A DNA stretch of 64,000 nt from Hydrogenophaga sp. (GTDB lineage: Bacteria; Pseudomonadota; Gammaproteobacteria; Burkholderiales; Burkholderiaceae_C), in assembly GCF_025699295.1 (NCBI RefSeq), contig NZ_JAILWB010000016.1, forward strand, positions 1-64,000, in the 5' to 3' direction. The notes beneath the pieces were generated by a model. The model did no database searches. It was not told the DNA's origin and saw nothing but the letters and a program-made list of their open reading frames with translations. Each line of letters begins with the position of its first letter. Positions within the stretch are counted from its first letter, which is position 1. Below, piece by piece: positions 44,499 through 53,255 of this stretch. Position numbers and translations under genes: made by a program.

Positions 44499-44822
44499 AT
44501 GACCTTCGTTGTCACCGAAGCCTGCATACGCTGCAAATACACCGACTGCGTGGACGTCTGCCCGGTCGACGCCTTTCGCGAAGGGCCGAACTTCCTCGCC
44601 ATCGATCCCGCCGACTGCATCGACTGCGCGGTGTGCGTGCCGGAATGCCCGGTCAACGCCATCTACGCCGAAGAGGATGTGCCGCCCGACCAGTTGCACT
44701 TCACGGCCCTGAACGCCGAGCTGGCGCGCGAATGGAAGCCGATCGTGCGCACCAAGCTGCCGCTGCCGGACGCCGACGCGTGGAGCAAGGTCACGTCGAA
44801 GTTGTCGGAACTGAAGCGGTGA
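44499..44822 (+). CDS. fdxA: 7Fe (3Fe-4S/4Fe-4S) ferredoxin
   Basis: 107 residues, matching Azotobacter ferredoxin I/FdxA in length. The first cluster segment is CIRCKYTDCVDVCPVD and the second CIDCAVCVPECPVN. The C-terminal extension REWKPIVRTKLPLPDADAW is typical. It carries electrons at low potential. Likely in the nnrS transcription unit and therefore NO-responsive, which is inference from spacing. Confidence 0.92.
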   Translation: MTFVVTEACIRCKYTDCVDVCPVDAFREGPNFLAIDPADCIDCAVCVPECPVNAIYAEEDVPPDQLHFTALNAELAREWKPIVRTKLPLPDADAWSKVTSKLSELKR

Positions 44823-44846
44823 CGCACACCTGCGTGGCGCCTGGGT

Positions 44847-45608
44847 TCAGTCGCCCGAGCGCTGCCACCAGTGCAACAGACGGCGTTCGATCGCGAGCAA
44901 TGCGAGGTTCAGGCCGTAGCCGAGCGCCGCGAGCAGGAAGATCGCGGCGTACATGTCGCTGGGCCGCATGGCGTACTGCATGGTCATGATGTAGTAGCCG
45001 ATCCCCTGGGAACCGGCGATCATCTCCGCGACCACGCTCACGATGAGCGCCAGCGCCAGGCTGGTGCGCAGTCCCGCCAGGATGAAGGGCAGGCTGGCCG
45101 GGAGCACGACCATGGCCAGCGTTCGCAACCGGCCCACCTGGAAGGTGCGCGCCACGTCCAGGGCAATCGGGTCCACCGCGCGCACGCCCGCCATGGTGTT
45201 GACCAGCACCGGGAAGAAGCACGCGAACGAGACCGCGAACACCTTCATCGCGTCATCGATGCCCAGCAGCAGAATGAGCGGCGGCACGATGGCTGGCATG
45301 GGTATGGGGCGCAGCAGCTCCACCAGGGAACGCAGCGCGGCGTTCGCGACCGGGAAGCTCGCCATGACCACGCCGAGCAGCACGCCCGCGGCCGATCCGA
45401 TGGCGAAGCCCGCCGCCATGCGCCACAAGGTGGAGCCGAACACCTGCGCCAGTTCCCCGCTGCCGAGCCCGGTCACGATCGCTTTCAGAATCTCGGTCAC
45501 GGGCGGCCAGTTGGTGCTCGACACGCAGCACAGCGCGGACACCTGCCAGAGCACCAGCAGCAGCACGAGCAGCAGCACACCCCAGAGCCGGTACCAGCGC
45601 GCGTCCAT
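44847..45608 (-). CDS. ABC transporter permease (TauC/SsuC type), second of the operon
   Basis: 253 residues with six hydrophobic segments. The EAA-like loop is DVARTFQVGRLRTLAMVVLPASLPFI, and EMIAGSQGIGYYIMT follows, as in nitrate/taurine/sulfonate-type permeases. It lies at the end of an operon that already has another permease of the same type (48263-49042) but only one ATPase. The two may form a heterodimeric channel. It starts three bases after the amidohydrolase stop. Confidence 0.88.
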   Translation of the reverse strand: MDARWYRLWGVLLLVLLLVLWQVSALCCVSSTNWPPVTEILKAIVTGLGSGELAQVFGSTLWRMAAGFAIGSAAGVLLGVVMASFPVANAALRSLVELLRPIPMPAIVPPLILLLGIDDAMKVFAVSFACFFPVLVNTMAGVRAVDPIALDVARTFQVGRLRTLAMVVLPASLPFILAGLRTSLALALIVSVVAEMIAGSQGIGYYIMTMQYAMRPSDMYAAIFLLAALGYGLNLALLAIERRLLHWWQRSGD

Positions 45609-45611
45609 GCG

Positions 45612-47228
45612 TCAGGCCTCGTGCACCAGCTGGCCATCCACGGCGGTCGCCAGCACGCGCGCGCCCCGCAAGGCCTCGGGGTCGCAGGTGACGGGGTCGA
45701 CCGACAGCACCGTCCAGTCGGCCAGCAGCCCGGGGCGCAACATGCCGCGCTCGTGCTCGCTGAAACTCACATAGGCGGCATCGCGTGTGTAGAGGGCCAG
45801 TGCCTCTTCACCGCTCACGGCCTGCAGGCGGCCCACCGGTTCGTCCGTTCCCGCGATGTGGCGCGTGCGCGCCTGCCACAGCCCCAGCAGCGGCTGGTAG
45901 GGCGTGACGGGCGAGTCGGAACCACCGCCCACCACCACGCCCCCGTCGATCCAGCTGCGCACGGGCGTGGCCATCGACATCAGCACCGTGCCGAAGCGTT
46001 TCACCAGCAGCGGCCCGAAGGTGTACTGCATGGAGCACTGCGTCGCCACCGTGATGCCCATGCGCGCCGCTTCGCGGATGTTGCGCTGCTCCGGCCAGAG
46101 GTAGGCGTGAATCAGGCTGAAACGCAGCGGACGCAGCGGGATCTCCTTGTCGATCTCGGCGAACACCTCCAGTGCGATGTCGATCGCCTTGCCGCCAACG
46201 ACGTGCACGCCCATCGACCAGCCTTGCCGGGCGCAGGCCCAGGCGATCTGCCGGAACGACTCCGTCGGCGTCACCTGGATGCCGCAGTTGCAGCGCTCGT
46301 CGGGGTAGGGCTCCCGCATCAGCGCCGTGCCCAGTGACGCGCCGCCGTCCAGGAACAGTTTCACCCCGCCCAGCTTCAGGCGCGCGTCGCCAAAGCCCGT
46401 GCCCACCCCGGCATGCGCGATGCGGTCCAGGTTCTCCTGCAAGGGCAGGCTGGAATCCGCCAGCGGCATCGCCACGGTGCGCATCGTGAGCTCGCCGCGC
46501 TGCCACAGCATCTGGTACAGGCGCAACATCTCCGGCGTGACGCCTGGGTCCATGATGCCCGTGAGGCCCGCGGCGTGGTAGGCGCGCTGCATGTCGCGCA
46601 GGGCATCGGCCTGCTCCTCCACGGCGGGCAGTGGAACGAGGCGCGCCACCTGCTCGAAAGCCGTCGGCTCGAGCAGCACACCGTTGGGGTGGCCATCCGC
46701 TTCGCGTTCAAAACGTCCGCCGGGCGGATCGGGCGTGTCGGCACCGATGCCGGCCAACTGCAATGCCAGCGTGTTGGCCACCCCCGCGTGCCCGATGCGG
46801 GGCAGGTACACGGGCCGGTCCGCGCACACGGCGTCCAGTTCGTGCCGCGTGGGGTAGCGGCCCTCGCGCAGGCTCACCACATGCCAGCCGCTGCCGCTCA
46901 TGATCCAGGGCTTGTGCGGGTGGCGCTGCGCATAGGCCCGGACCGCCTCCTGCACGTCGGCGATCGAGCGGGCTGGCGCCAGGTCCACCAGCCGCGTCTG
47001 GATCGCGGTCCACTGCATGTGGTTGTGCGTGTCGATCAGCCCGGGCACCACCGTGCCGTCGCGGTAGTGCACCTCGCGCGGCATGGGGCCCAGCGCGGCG
47101 AGCGCTTCGTCGCGCGTCCCCACAGCCACGATGCGGCCGCCGTGGACCGCGAAGGCCTGCGCGCGCGGGCGCGCCGGGTCCATCGTCACGATGTCGCCGG
47201 TGACCAGCACCTGTTCTGTCGTCGTCAT
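45612..47228 (-). CDS. Amidohydrolase family protein (YtcJ-like)
   Basis: 538 residues. Metal-binding HNH in PGLIDTHNHMQWT, then LKLGGVKLFLDGGASLG (metal-bridging Lys), GVHVVGGKAIDIAL and GGGSDSPVTPYQPLLG with the catalytic Asp. A beta-sandwich subdomain at both ends is typical of YtcJ/amidohydrolase_3 enzymes that cleave N-substituted amides or formamides. The substrate is unknown but should be what the flanking ABC importer brings in. Sits between the binding-protein gene and the last permease gene. Confidence 0.86.
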   Translation of the reverse strand: MTTTEQVLVTGDIVTMDPARPRAQAFAVHGGRIVAVGTRDEALAALGPMPREVHYRDGTVVPGLIDTHNHMQWTAIQTRLVDLAPARSIADVQEAVRAYAQRHPHKPWIMSGSGWHVVSLREGRYPTRHELDAVCADRPVYLPRIGHAGVANTLALQLAGIGADTPDPPGGRFEREADGHPNGVLLEPTAFEQVARLVPLPAVEEQADALRDMQRAYHAAGLTGIMDPGVTPEMLRLYQMLWQRGELTMRTVAMPLADSSLPLQENLDRIAHAGVGTGFGDARLKLGGVKLFLDGGASLGTALMREPYPDERCNCGIQVTPTESFRQIAWACARQGWSMGVHVVGGKAIDIALEVFAEIDKEIPLRPLRFSLIHAYLWPEQRNIREAARMGITVATQCSMQYTFGPLLVKRFGTVLMSMATPVRSWIDGGVVVGGGSDSPVTPYQPLLGLWQARTRHIAGTDEPVGRLQAVSGEEALALYTRDAAYVSFSEHERGMLRPGLLADWTVLSVDPVTCDPEALRGARVLATAVDGQLVHEA

Positions 47229-47241
47229 GGGCGATTCGGCC

Positions 47242-48213
47242 TCAAGCCTTGAGGGCCGTGCGGTGGAGGATGGACTTCGGGTCGAACTCGCCCTCCAGCA
47301 GGCCGTTGCGCCGCATCTGGTCCACCACCGGCACCAGTGCCGCGGGGTCCACGGCCTTCTCGTACGCAGTCACCCCCAGCTTGGCGATCAGCTGCGGGGG
47401 CATGCGGGTGTAGCCGGAGATGATGTTGAAGAGCTCTTCGGACTTCAGGTTCTGGTTCACCCAGTCCACCCCCTTCTGGTAGGCGCGCACCCAGCCGTCG
47501 ATCACCTTCGGGTTCTGCTCGATGAAGGTCTTGCTCGCCGCGTACTGCGCGGCCGGCAGGTGCTTCTGCACCTGGGTGTAGGGGTAGCCGATCACCTGCA
47601 TGTCGGCAGCGACGCCGCCCGAGACGAACGGCTCGACGGCGAACGCCGCATCGACGCGGTCCCCGCGCACGGCGTCCACCATCTGCGGGAACGGCACCTC
47701 GAGGTAGGTCACGGCATCGGGGTTGCCGCCGGTGGCGCGCACCCAGGCGCGCGCATACAGCCAGATGATGTTGTTGCGGGTGTTCACCGCGATGCGCTTG
47801 CCCTCGAGGTCCTTGCCGGTCTTGAAGGTGGCGCTTTTTTTGGCGATCAGCGCCGCCTGGTCCGGCGGCGCGTCGCCCGTGGTGCTGGCCGGCGCGATGA
47901 TCTGAACGCCCAGGCCCTGTTTGGCGGCCTGGATGATCGAGACGACGTTGCTGAACACGACCTGTACCTGCCCTGCGGCCAGCGCGGGAATGCCGGCGGC
48001 GCCCCCCTGCGTCGGCGTCGTGTCCACCTCGATGCCTTCGGCGGTGAAGTAGCCCTTGGCGATCGCGACCTGCAGCGGGGCGATGTCGATGATGGGAATG
48101 GTGCTGACCCGGATTCTGGTGGTCTGGGCGCGCACCAGCGGCGTGGCCAGGCCGAGGGCGGTGGCGGCGAGGGTGGCGGCGACGGTCCGCCGGCGCAGTG
48201 GGAGGTGGCTCAT
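47242..48213 (-). CDS. Periplasmic substrate-binding protein (NrtA/SsuA/TauA type)
   Basis: 323 residues. A Tat/Sec-like leader RRRTVAATLAATALGLATPLVRA is followed by TTRIRVSTIPIIDIAPLQVAIAKGYFTAEGIEVD, the family opening. GGAAGIPALAAGQVQVVFSN is the ligand-site segment. The ligand is unknown. The ATG at 48213 has AGGAGA upstream; an earlier frame start at 48333 lies inside the permease gene. It feeds the two-permease transporter. Confidence 0.87.
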   Translation of the reverse strand: MSHLPLRRRTVAATLAATALGLATPLVRAQTTRIRVSTIPIIDIAPLQVAIAKGYFTAEGIEVDTTPTQGGAAGIPALAAGQVQVVFSNVVSIIQAAKQGLGVQIIAPASTTGDAPPDQAALIAKKSATFKTGKDLEGKRIAVNTRNNIIWLYARAWVRATGGNPDAVTYLEVPFPQMVDAVRGDRVDAAFAVEPFVSGGVAADMQVIGYPYTQVQKHLPAAQYAASKTFIEQNPKVIDGWVRAYQKGVDWVNQNLKSEELFNIISGYTRMPPQLIAKLGVTAYEKAVDPAALVPVVDQMRRNGLLEGEFDPKSILHRTALKA

Positions 48214-48262
48214 CACGTCTTCTCCTGGTGGGTTGGGGGCAAGGGAATTTCGAATGACGGGT

Positions 48263-49042
48263 TCAGCCGGTGCGCGTACCCGACCAGTGGATGGCGCGCC
48301 GCTCGATGCGCACGAACACCTCGTTGAGCGCATAGCCCAGCACCGCGAGGATCACGACCCACGCGTACATGTCGACGATGCGGAACGAGCGCTGCAAGTC
48401 GATGATCAGGTAGCCGATGCCTCCGGTGCCGGCCATCATCTCGGCGATCACCACCAGCACCAGTGCGATGCCCAGGGCGATGCGCATCCCCGCGAGGATG
48501 AGGGGCATGGCCGAAGGCAGCACCACCTTCCACAGCAGCGCCGCGCGCGAATGCTGGAAGGTGCGTGCCACGTCCACCAGCACGGGATCAACGCCGCGCA
48601 CACCCTGGACGGTGTTGATCAGCACCGGGAAGAAAACGCCCAGCGCGACCGCCGTGATCTTCATGGTGTCGCCCAGGCCCAGGAACAGCATCAGCGGCGG
48701 CAGCAAGGCGGGCTTGGGCAGCGGGCGAAGGACTTCCACCAGCGGTTCCAGCAGCCCGTGCACGGGGCGAAACCGCCCCATGAAGACGCCGAGCGCGATG
48801 GCCAGCACGCAGCCGATCGCATAGGCCGCCGCCAGCAGGTACATGGTGCTGCCCAGCGGTGCAAGAAAGCTGCCGGCGGCCACGACCGCAAAGACGCGTT
48901 GCGCCACGGCCGTGGGCGGCGGCACCAGCACGGCATTGACCCAGCCGGCGCGCGTGGCGAGTTCCAGCAGCAGCACGAGCGACACCAGCACCGCGGGGCC
49001 GAGCCAGCCCTGCAGCCGCCGGGAAGCCAGCCCCCCACTCAT
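48263..49042 (-). CDS. ABC transporter permease (TauC/SsuC type), first of the operon
   Basis: 259 residues with six predicted helices. The EAA-like loop reads DVARTFQHSRAALLWKVVLPSAMPLILAG, and EMMAGTGGIGYLIID follows. Its sequence is related to, but clearly different from, the permease at 44847-45608. It overlaps the ATPase stop by four bases. Confidence 0.9.
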   Translation of the reverse strand: MSGGLASRRLQGWLGPAVLVSLVLLLELATRAGWVNAVLVPPPTAVAQRVFAVVAAGSFLAPLGSTMYLLAAAYAIGCVLAIALGVFMGRFRPVHGLLEPLVEVLRPLPKPALLPPLMLFLGLGDTMKITAVALGVFFPVLINTVQGVRGVDPVLVDVARTFQHSRAALLWKVVLPSAMPLILAGMRIALGIALVLVVIAEMMAGTGGIGYLIIDLQRSFRIVDMYAWVVILAVLGYALNEVFVRIERRAIHWSGTRTG

Positions 49043-49866
49043 GGCCGCTTCCCCAGCAGCATGGCCAGCAACTCGTGCCGCAGTTCCAGGTAGCGCGGCA
49101 TCTGCGGCGTCTCGAGGCGGTCGCGCGGCCGTGGCAGCCCGGTCTCCAGCACCTGGACCACGCGCGAGGGCCGGGCCGAGAGCACCGCGATGCGGTCGGC
49201 GAGGAACACGGCCTCGTCCGCGTCGTGCGTGACCAGCACCGCGGTGAATCCGTGTTTCTGCCAGAGGTCCTGCACGATGGCGTGCAGTTCGAGCCGTGTG
49301 AGCGCGTCGACGGAACTGAAGGGCTCGTCCATCAACAGCACCCGGGGCTGCGCGGCGAGGGCACGGGCGATCGTCACCCGCTGTTGCATGCCGCCCGAGA
49401 GCTGCGCGGGGTAATGCCCGGCGAAATCGGCCAGCCCCACCATGTCCAGGTAGCGGCGGCTGCTGGCGCGCGCCTCGGCGCGGCCCATGCCCGCGAGGTG
49501 CTCCACCGCGAACGCGACGTTGTCGATCACGGTGCGCCAGGGGAACAGCGATTTGCCGTACTGCTGGAACAGGTAAACGATGCCGGGCGGCGGTGCCGTG
49601 ACCTCATCCCCATGGAAATGCACGGCGCCCTGCGTGGGCCGCGCCAGCCCGGCCGCGATCTGCAGCAGCGTGGACTTGCCGCAACCGGAGGGCCCGACGA
49701 TGGCCAGGAACTCGCCTTCGCGCACCGCCAGATCGATGTGCCCCAGTGCCTCGGTCTGCCCTGCGCCGCTGCCGAAGGTCTTGCCGACGCCCGAGAGGGT
49801 CAGGCAGGCCGGGCTGTCCACGTGGCCCCGTGGTTGGGTGATCGACTCGTCCTGCACAGCGCGCAT
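49039..49866 (-). CDS. ABC transporter ATPase (TauB/SsuB type)
   Basis: 275 residues. Walker A GPSGCGKST, signature LSGGMQQRVTIARAL, Walker B VLLMDEPFSSVDALTR and H-loop VTHD are present. Typical of nitrate/sulfonate/taurine importers. The ATG at 49866 is the family start. A longer frame up to 50595 is antisense of the GntR gene. First gene of the operon, behind a palindromic site. Confidence 0.91.
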   Translation of the reverse strand: MRAVQDESITQPRGHVDSPACLTLSGVGKTFGSGAGQTEALGHIDLAVREGEFLAIVGPSGCGKSTLLQIAAGLARPTQGAVHFHGDEVTAPPPGIVYLFQQYGKSLFPWRTVIDNVAFAVEHLAGMGRAEARASSRRYLDMVGLADFAGHYPAQLSGGMQQRVTIARALAAQPRVLLMDEPFSSVDALTRLELHAIVQDLWQKHGFTAVLVTHDADEAVFLADRIAVLSARPSRVVQVLETGLPRPRDRLETPQMPRYLELRHELLAMLLGKRP

Positions 49867-49887
49867 TGCAAATCCTTTCAGAGGGCA

Positions 49888-49921
49888 AATGTATACCGTT
49901 CTAAAAAATTTGTGTACATTT
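49888..49921. promoter_or_regulatory. Candidate GntR operator in the divergent promoter
   Basis: AAATGTATAC (49888-49897) and GTGTACATTT (49912-49921) form an inverted repeat with one mismatch and a 15-bp AT-rich centre. It fills the 60-bp space between the ABC ATPase and gntR starts, so a bound regulator would block both. Confidence 0.65.
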
Positions 49922-49926
49922 CTTCC

Positions 49927-50646
49927 ATGAACCGCCACAAGACCGTTCTCATGCAACTGCGGGACCTGGTCCTGCGCGGTGAATTCGCGCCCGGGGCGCG
50001 CCTGGGCGAGCAACACCTTGCCGAGCGGCTGGGCGTCTCGCGCACGCCGGTGCGGGCTGCCCTCGTGAGCCTGGAGCAGGAGGGTCTGGTCGAAGCGAAC
50101 GGGACGGTGGGCTACGTGGTGCGCCAATACACTGCGCAAGAGATCGCGGACGCCATCGCCGTGCGCGGGCACCTGGAAGGCATGGTGGCCCGGCTGGTGG
50201 CCGAGCACGGGCTCGGCCGGCAGCTGGCGCGGGAGCTGCGGTCCTGCCTGGACGAAGGCGACAGCGTGGTGGCCGCCCACTCGCTGATGGTGGAGGAATA
50301 CGCGCGCTATGCGGCCATGAACGACCGCTTCCACGGGCTTCTCGTCGAGGCCTGCGGCAACCGTGCGCTGCAGCGCGCCATCGAGCTCAACAACAAGCTG
50401 CCTTTTGCAGCCGCCAGCGCCCTGCTGCCCACGCAGGGCGCCTTCGCCCTGGACCGCGACTCCATGACCTACGCGCACCGGCAGCATCACATGCTGTTCG
50501 ACGCCCTCGAACGCGGGGAGGGCACGCGTGCGCAGGCACTCGCGGCCGAGCACGTCGAAGTGGCGCAGTACAACCTGCGGCAGGCCCTGGAACACCGCAA
50601 CGAGAGCGAGAGCCTCCTGCCTGCCTTCAGGTTGGTGGGGAGCTAG
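49927..50646 (+). CDS. GntR-family regulator (FadR/FCD type)
   Basis: 239 residues. The N-terminal winged helix (GEFAPGARLGEQHLAERLGVSRTPVRAAL, about 18-50) is followed by an all-helical FCD effector domain with conserved metal-binding residues (NDRFHGLLVEACGN and HRQHHMLFDAL). The ATG at 49927 follows the family start; the frame is open far upstream only within antisense sequence. Divergent from the ABC/amidohydrolase operon, which it should control with the palindrome between them. Confidence 0.92.
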   Translation: MNRHKTVLMQLRDLVLRGEFAPGARLGEQHLAERLGVSRTPVRAALVSLEQEGLVEANGTVGYVVRQYTAQEIADAIAVRGHLEGMVARLVAEHGLGRQLARELRSCLDEGDSVVAAHSLMVEEYARYAAMNDRFHGLLVEACGNRALQRAIELNNKLPFAAASALLPTQGAFALDRDSMTYAHRQHHMLFDALERGEGTRAQALAAEHVEVAQYNLRQALEHRNESESLLPAFRLVGS

Positions 50647-50736
50647 GCGGCATCCCGGGCCGGGAGCTGGCGGGTGCCTGCCGACGGCGTGACGACGACA
50701 GCGCCACCCCCCTGCGCACGTCCCGCTCCGCCCGCT

Positions 50737-51840
50737 TCAACCCTGCGGCGGCCCCTTGAGTTCGACCACGTTGCCTTCGGGGTCGCTCACATAGATCGAC
50801 GGGCCTTCGCCCTCGGCGCCGTTGCGCTGCTCCACCGGCCCGGGTTCGGCGCCGTGAGCCTGCAGGCGCTGGCGGATCGTGGCCTCGTCGAACGGCTCCA
50901 CGCGCAGGCAGAAGTGGTCCAGATTGCGGCCTTCGCGCCCCGGGGCTGCCCCGCCGGTGCGGCCCAGTTCACCGTCCACAGGCACGAGATCGATCAGTGA
51001 ACGCCCCGCGCGCAACTGCACCAGGCCGATCTTCTCCTGCCGCTTCTCCACGGAGCAGCCCAGCGCATCGCAGTAGAAGCGCAGCATGCGATCGAGGTCG
51101 GTCACGCGCAGCACGATGTGGTCGATCTCGCGCGGACGGATCGCCGCCACGGCCCCTTGAAGGCGCGCGTGCACCTGCGCTTCGCGCGCCAGCGTGGCGT
51201 CGAAATCGCCCAGCTGTTCGCGATGCACCAGCCGCTTGACCTCGGCCAGCAGGGCCGGACTGCCGCGCGCCAGCTGCCGCGCCAGGGCGAGCGCGTGGGC
51301 AGGCAAGGCGTCGTCCTCGACCACCTGCCACACCAGGCCCCAGCGCTCCGCGTCGGTGGCACTCAGCTCCTGCCCCAGCATCAGCAGGCCCTTGGCCTTC
51401 TGCAGGCCCACCAGGCGCGGCAGCAGGGCAGCCACGCCGCCTGTGCCGAACAGGCCCACCTGCACCTCGGGCAGCATGAAACGTGCGCCACGCGCGGCCA
51501 CGACGAGGTCGCCGTTGAGCATGATTTCGAAGCCCGCGCCCACCACCCAACCCTGCGCCGCCGTCACCACGGGTTGGGGCGCGTGCACCAGGGCAGACGC
51601 CAGCGCCTGCAGCGTGTCGACAAAGGCCGGCGTGGGCAGGTCGTCGCGGTCCTTGCCGGCACAGAAGGCGCGGCCCTCGCCGCTGAGCAGGATCGCGCGC
51701 ACGGCGGGGTCGGCCACGCCCTCGCGCACCGCCGCGAGCAGGTCACGGGCCAGTGCGAGCGAGAGCGCATTGAGGCGTTCGGGCCGGTTCAGGCGCAGTT
51801 CGAGCACGCCATCGTCGTCGCGGGTCTGAATCAGGTGCAT
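50737..51840 (-). CDS. Enoyl-CoA hydratase fused to a VOC (glyoxalase-like) domain
   Basis: 367 residues. Residues 1-230 are a crotonase: RPERLNAL, the oxyanion strand AFCAGKD (59-64), Glu105 in GAGFEI and Glu125 in LPEVQVGLFG. The last ~25 residues of a normal crotonase are missing. From about 238 a VOC domain follows with metal ligands His241, His309 and Glu360 (DHIVLRV, LDHFCLRV, NVVELKGP). One frame with no stop joins them. The substrate is unknown; the VOC half could act on the hydratase product. The start at 51840 begins the crotonase. Confidence 0.85.
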   Translation of the reverse strand: MHLIQTRDDDGVLELRLNRPERLNALSLALARDLLAAVREGVADPAVRAILLSGEGRAFCAGKDRDDLPTPAFVDTLQALASALVHAPQPVVTAAQGWVVGAGFEIMLNGDLVVAARGARFMLPEVQVGLFGTGGVAALLPRLVGLQKAKGLLMLGQELSATDAERWGLVWQVVEDDALPAHALALARQLARGSPALLAEVKRLVHREQLGDFDATLAREAQVHARLQGAVAAIRPREIDHIVLRVTDLDRMLRFYCDALGCSVEKRQEKIGLVQLRAGRSLIDLVPVDGELGRTGGAAPGREGRNLDHFCLRVEPFDEATIRQRLQAHGAEPGPVEQRNGAEGEGPSIYVSDPEGNVVELKGPPQG

Positions 51841-51924
51841 GGCAGGTTTCCACGGGCGCGCAGTGCGCGGCCCACAAGCGTACACGCCACGCACCGACCG
51901 GCGCCACCGGGGAAGACCGGTGGC

Positions 51925-52680
51925 TCAGTGCGCTGCCGGCGCGCTGGCCAGCCACTGCGCCAGCGATGTCGGGACGATGGTGGCGCCATGCCCCGGCACC
52001 AGGGAGTTTGCGTCCAGTGTCGAACCGAAGTAGCGCGCGGCGGGGTCGGACACCACCTCGCGCTCATCGCGGCGCGCCTCGAACAGCTGGCGGATCAGGG
52101 CGTCGAGCGCCATGGCCTTTGGCCCGGCCACCTCACAGGTGCCATTCAGGGGCGCCCGCTGCGCCACGCTGGCGAGTTCGGCGGCCACGTCAGCCGAGGC
52201 CATGGGTTGCAGCGGGGCCGAGGGCAGGCGCACCGTGCGGCCTTCGGTGTTGGCGTGCGCGATGGCGGGCAGGAACTCGAAGAACTGCGTGGCCCGCACG
52301 ATGGTGTAAGGCACCGGGCCGGCCTTGATCAGCGCTTCCTGCGCGATCTTGGCGCGGAAGTAACCGCTGTCGGGCACGCGCTCGGAGCCGACCACCGACA
52401 GCGCCACGTAATGCCCCAGGCCGGCGCGTGCGCTGGCGGCCAGCAGGTTCTGCGTCGAAGCGCGGAAGAAGTGCATCACCGCCTCGTCCTCGAACGAGGG
52501 CGAATTGGTCACGTCGACCACCACGTCCGCACCCGCGAGGACCTTGTCCAGGCCTTCACCGGTGACGGCGTCGACACCGGTGGAGGGGGACGCGGGCGTG
52601 ACCGTGTGGCCGGCTTGCTGGAGCCGGACGGCGAGCTGTTTTCCGATGAGGCCGCTGCCGCCGAGGATGACGATGTTCAT
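51925..52680 (-). CDS. NAD(P)-binding atypical SDR/epimerase
   Basis: 251 residues. The N-terminal Rossmann motif is MNIVILGGSGLIGKQLAVRL, then VVDVTNSPSF and HYVALSVVG, as in NmrA/NAD-dependent epimerase-like proteins. The classic YxxxK is replaced by YFRAKIAQE. It follows a carboxymuconolactone decarboxylase gene and an ECF41 sigma gene, the set known for ECF41 neighbourhoods. The start at 52680 has GGAG upstream. Confidence 0.85.
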   Translation of the reverse strand: MNIVILGGSGLIGKQLAVRLQQAGHTVTPASPSTGVDAVTGEGLDKVLAGADVVVDVTNSPSFEDEAVMHFFRASTQNLLAASARAGLGHYVALSVVGSERVPDSGYFRAKIAQEALIKAGPVPYTIVRATQFFEFLPAIAHANTEGRTVRLPSAPLQPMASADVAAELASVAQRAPLNGTCEVAGPKAMALDALIRQLFEARRDEREVVSDPAARYFGSTLDANSLVPGHGATIVPTSLAQWLASAPAAH

Positions 52681-52714
52681 GGGAGTTCCTTGCATGCTGG
52701 AGGGTGACGGGGGT

Positions 52715-53176
52715 TCAGGCGATCTCTTTTTCCGGCACCGGCGCGCGCATGCCGACGCACATGCGGTTCCAGACGCCGATCTGGGCGATGACCCAGGTCA
52801 GCTCGACGATTTCCTGGTCGCTGAACTGGTCCTTGAGGGTGTTGAATTCGGCGTCGCGGTCGCTGTGGTCTTCCACCGTGCGCGCCAGACTCTCGGCCCA
52901 GCCGAAGGCGGCGCGTTCGCGCGCGCTGTACAGGCCGACCTCGCGCCAGGTGCACAGACTGTTGATGCGCTGCCAGGTTTCACCGTGCTTGCGCAGGTCG
53001 CGCACGTGCATGTCGACGCAGAAGGCGCAGCTGTTGAGCTGCGAGACGCGCGTCTTCACGAGTTCCATGAGGATGAGACCGAGCGAGGAAGCGGCGGTGG
53101 TGGCGCTCACGGCGGCCATGGCCTGGTAGGCCTTGGGGGCGATCTGGGTCCAGGGGAGTCGGGGAGCGTTGTGCAT
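52715..53176 (-). CDS. Carboxymuconolactone decarboxylase/AhpD-like protein
   Basis: 153 residues, helical AhpD-like fold. Redox motif CAFC at 50-53 with His57 (NSCAFCVDMHVRDLRKHG), as in peroxidase-type CMD proteins. It follows an exact ECF41-type promoter (53211-53237) and precedes the SDR gene by 34 bp. This makes it the first gene of the predicted sigma-dependent operon. Confidence 0.88.
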   Translation of the reverse strand: MHNAPRLPWTQIAPKAYQAMAAVSATTAASSLGLILMELVKTRVSQLNSCAFCVDMHVRDLRKHGETWQRINSLCTWREVGLYSARERAAFGWAESLARTVEDHSDRDAEFNTLKDQFSDQEIVELTWVIAQIGVWNRMCVGMRAPVPEKEIA

Positions 53177-53210
53177 GTGTGTCCTTGAAGTGGTTGAGAT
53201 ACACACACAA

Positions 53211-53237
53211 GACGCCGCAGCCCGCGGGTTTGTGACA
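53211..53237 (-). promoter_or_regulatory. ECF41-type promoter upstream of the CMD gene
   Basis: On the minus strand TGTCACA (53237-53231), 16 bp, then CGTC (53214-53211). This is the motif established for ECF41 sigma factors. The -10 element ends 34 bp before the CMD start. Confidence 0.88.
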
Positions 53238-53255
53238 GCCGCCGGCGCGGCGACT

